From positions 1 to 8,904 of the forward strand of contig PKTC01000015.1 in the NCBI GenBank assembly GCA_002869305.1: 8,904 nt of DNA, read 5' to 3'. Of this stretch, positions 8,097 through 8,904 are shown in pieces (position 1 is the first letter of the stretch; each line of letters opens with the position of its first letter). Below the pieces are notes generated by a model, which saw nothing but the letters and a program-made list of their open reading frames with translations, was not told where the DNA came from and did no database searches. This DNA is from Marinilabiliales bacterium. Its GTDB lineage: Bacteria; Bacteroidota; Bacteroidia; Bacteroidales; UBA12077. Made by a program: the position numbers and the translations under genes.

Positions 8097-8118
8097 TGAT
8101 TAAAGCAAATAGTATACC

Positions 8119-8316
8119 ATGTATTTTCTAAAAACACAGGGAACAGATAAAATACCTGATTATGTGCAAATTAGAGATGATAATTTTGTTTTATTGGCAC
8201 ATTTTAAAACCAATAATCCGGAAAATCAAATAAAAAAATATGGTTTGGAGGATTATAAGCAGAAAATACAAGAATTAATTGAATCTGCTCCTTTTGGAAT
8301 TTTGTATGAAATATAA
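8119..8316 (+). CDS. Small protein of unknown function (65 aa) upstream of ftsE
   Basis: I do not recognise a named family. The ATG is the first possible start because an in-frame TAG lies at 8110-8112; there is no Shine-Dalgarno site, as for most genes here. The product is charged and has no signal peptide or membrane segment, so it should be cytosolic. It appears to consist of short strands (VQIRDDNFVLLAHF, residues 16-29), a linker, and an amphipathic helix (about 43-55, YGLEDYKQKIQELIES) followed by a hydrophobic GILYEI end. Coding is supported by a clean start to stop, codon use like its neighbours, a sensible mix of residues, and position in a same-strand pair with ftsE (75 bases apart) behind a candidate promoter. 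It could be a regulator or adaptor for the downstream division ATPase, but that is only position-based inference. Confidence 0.7.
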   Translation: MYFLKTQGTDKIPDYVQIRDDNFVLLAHFKTNNPENQIKKYGLEDYKQKIQELIESAPFGILYEI

Positions 8317-8330
8317 ATCTGAGGCAGATT
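8316..8330 (+). other. Small hairpin just after the 65-aa gene
   Basis: AATCTG (8316-8321) and CAGATT (8325-8330) form a 6-bp stem with loop AGG, overlapping the last base of the stop codon. No T run follows, so it is not a typical terminator and readthrough to ftsE is expected. It may shield the 3' end of the small ORF message or be chance. Confidence 0.35.
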
Positions 8331-8391
8331 ACAGGTGATAATGAAGAACATGAATTTAAAACATTTAGTTTAAAACTTTGAATTTACAACT

Positions 8392-8904
8392 ATGGCTTTA
8401 GATACAATTATTGAATTCGAGAATGCAAATATTTTTCAAAAAGATAATCTTATATTAAAAGATGTAAATTTTTCTATTAGTAAAGGAGAGTTTGTGTACT
8501 TAATTGGTAAGGTTGGAAGTGGAAAAACCAGCCTTATTAAAACAATTAATGCAGAGATTCCGCTTGTTGAAGGAGAAGCAAAAGTTGCAGGTTTTGACTT
8601 AACAAAATTAAAAATTAAGCAAACTCCATTACTAAGAAGAAAGCTCGGTATTGTATTTCAGGATTTTAAATTATTATCAGACAGAACTGTCTATGACAAC
8701 TTGCTTTTTGTATTAAAAGCTACCGGTTGGAAGAACAAACAAGATATAAATGATAGAATAGCGGAAGTACTTGATCGTGTTGCCTTAAGTTACAAGGGTT
8801 ATAAAATGCCTCACCAATTATCAGGAGGAGAGCAGCAGCGTGTAGTAATTGCCCGTTCACTATTAAATGATCCGGAAATAATTTTGGCTGATGAACCTAC
8901 CGGA
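8392..8904 (+). CDS. ftsE: Cell-division ABC transporter ATP-binding protein FtsE, 3'-truncated
   Basis: FtsE is the cytoplasmic ATPase that works with membrane protein FtsX at the division ring; in well-studied bacteria FtsEX uses ATP hydrolysis to activate periplasmic peptidoglycan hydrolases through EnvC-like or direct partners. The visible 171 residues contain Walker A GKVGSGKTS (39-47), the Q-loop at Gln90 in IVFQDFKLL, the ABC signature LSGGEQQR (143-150) and Walker B IILADEP (163-169). The segment RRKLGIVFQDFKLLSDRTVY (82-101) closely follows the FtsE pattern (LRR-x-IG-x-FQD...LL-x-DRTVYDN), which separates it from LolD- and MacB-type ATPases. The window ends inside the Walker B/D-loop region (DEPTG), so about 50-60 residues with the H-loop are missing. 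The ATG at 8392 has no Shine-Dalgarno site but gives the normal FtsE N-terminus (MALDTIIEFENANIF). It follows the 65-aa gene by 75 bases on the same strand. ftsX is not in view and in this phylum is often not adjacent. Confidence 0.9.
   Translation, partial: MALDTIIEFENANIFQKDNLILKDVNFSISKGEFVYLIGKVGSGKTSLIKTINAEIPLVEGEAKVAGFDLTKLKIKQTPLLRRKLGIVFQDFKLLSDRTVYDNLLFVLKATGWKNKQDINDRIAEVLDRVALSYKGYKMPHQLSGGEQQRVVIARSLLNDPEIILADEPTG

Larger units (their letters stand above)
7896..8118. promoter_or_regulatory. Divergent intergenic regulatory region between the TPR operon and the small-ORF/ftsE cluster
   Basis: These 223 very AT-rich bases separate two divergently transcribed units and must hold a promoter for each. 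No credible coding frame is seen. On the + strand TACATTTG (8089-8096) matches the Bacteroidota -7 element. On the - strand I cannot name a convincing -7/-33 pair. An 8-bp inverted repeat lies at 7967-7988. Confidence 0.55.

Noticed and set aside
8341..8373. Ten-residue frame (MKNMNLKHLV) between the small gene and ftsE, as a leader peptide
   Set aside because: No repeated regulatory codons, no attenuator-terminator structure and no ribosome-binding site; most likely chance.
8373..8380. AAACTTTG before ftsE as an internal promoter -7 element
   Set aside because: One base off the consensus, no -33 element at a suitable distance, and it sits only 11 bases before the ATG. It is the same octamer as in the gyrB upstream region but easily arises by chance in this composition.

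Overview
The window is A+T-rich (about two thirds by eye) chromosomal DNA from a member of the Bacteroidota, probably a Bacteroidia/Marinilabiliales-like or flavobacterial lineage. The evidence is the Bacteroidota form of GyrB (667 aa, lacking the large enterobacterial insert), signal peptides ending in ...AQ, a very large exported TPR protein paired with an outer-membrane barrel, an FtsE-type ATPase with Walker A GKVGSGKTS, and mostly absent Shine-Dalgarno sequences. I see no mobile element, CRISPR array, tRNA, rRNA or phage gene. All genes look vertically inherited and intact except the two cut by the window edges.

Layout from left to right. (1) Bases 1-696, + strand: the C-terminal catalytic half of an S9-family serine peptidase (prolyl oligopeptidase type), cut at its 5' side. 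(2) Bases 718-745: a strong stem-loop flanked by A and T tracts, serving as a terminator for both convergent genes. (3) Bases 764-2767, - strand: complete gyrB. (4) Bases 2768-3077: a 310-base gap holding the gyrB upstream region, with a nested dyad symmetry centred near 2945. (5) Bases 3078-7895, - strand: a two-gene operon in which a 1046-aa exported TPR protein is followed, after 12 bases, by a 554-aa outer-membrane beta-barrel protein. (6) Bases 7896-8118: a divergent regulatory gap. (7) Bases 8119-8316, + strand: a 65-aa protein of unknown function. (8) From 8392, + strand: ftsE, cut by the right edge after 171 codons.

The most interesting part is 3078-8904. An exported TPR scaffold and an outer-membrane barrel are cotranscribed and lie back-to-back with a small unknown protein and the FtsE division ATPase. 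FtsE (with FtsX) is known to couple division to peptidoglycan hydrolysis, and exported TPR proteins such as CpoB/YbgF and BamD act in envelope assembly and constriction. A link between this pair and envelope growth or division is therefore a reasonable guess, but it rests on gene proximity and protein architecture alone. Nothing in the sequence proves a new system, and the remaining content is ordinary housekeeping DNA.
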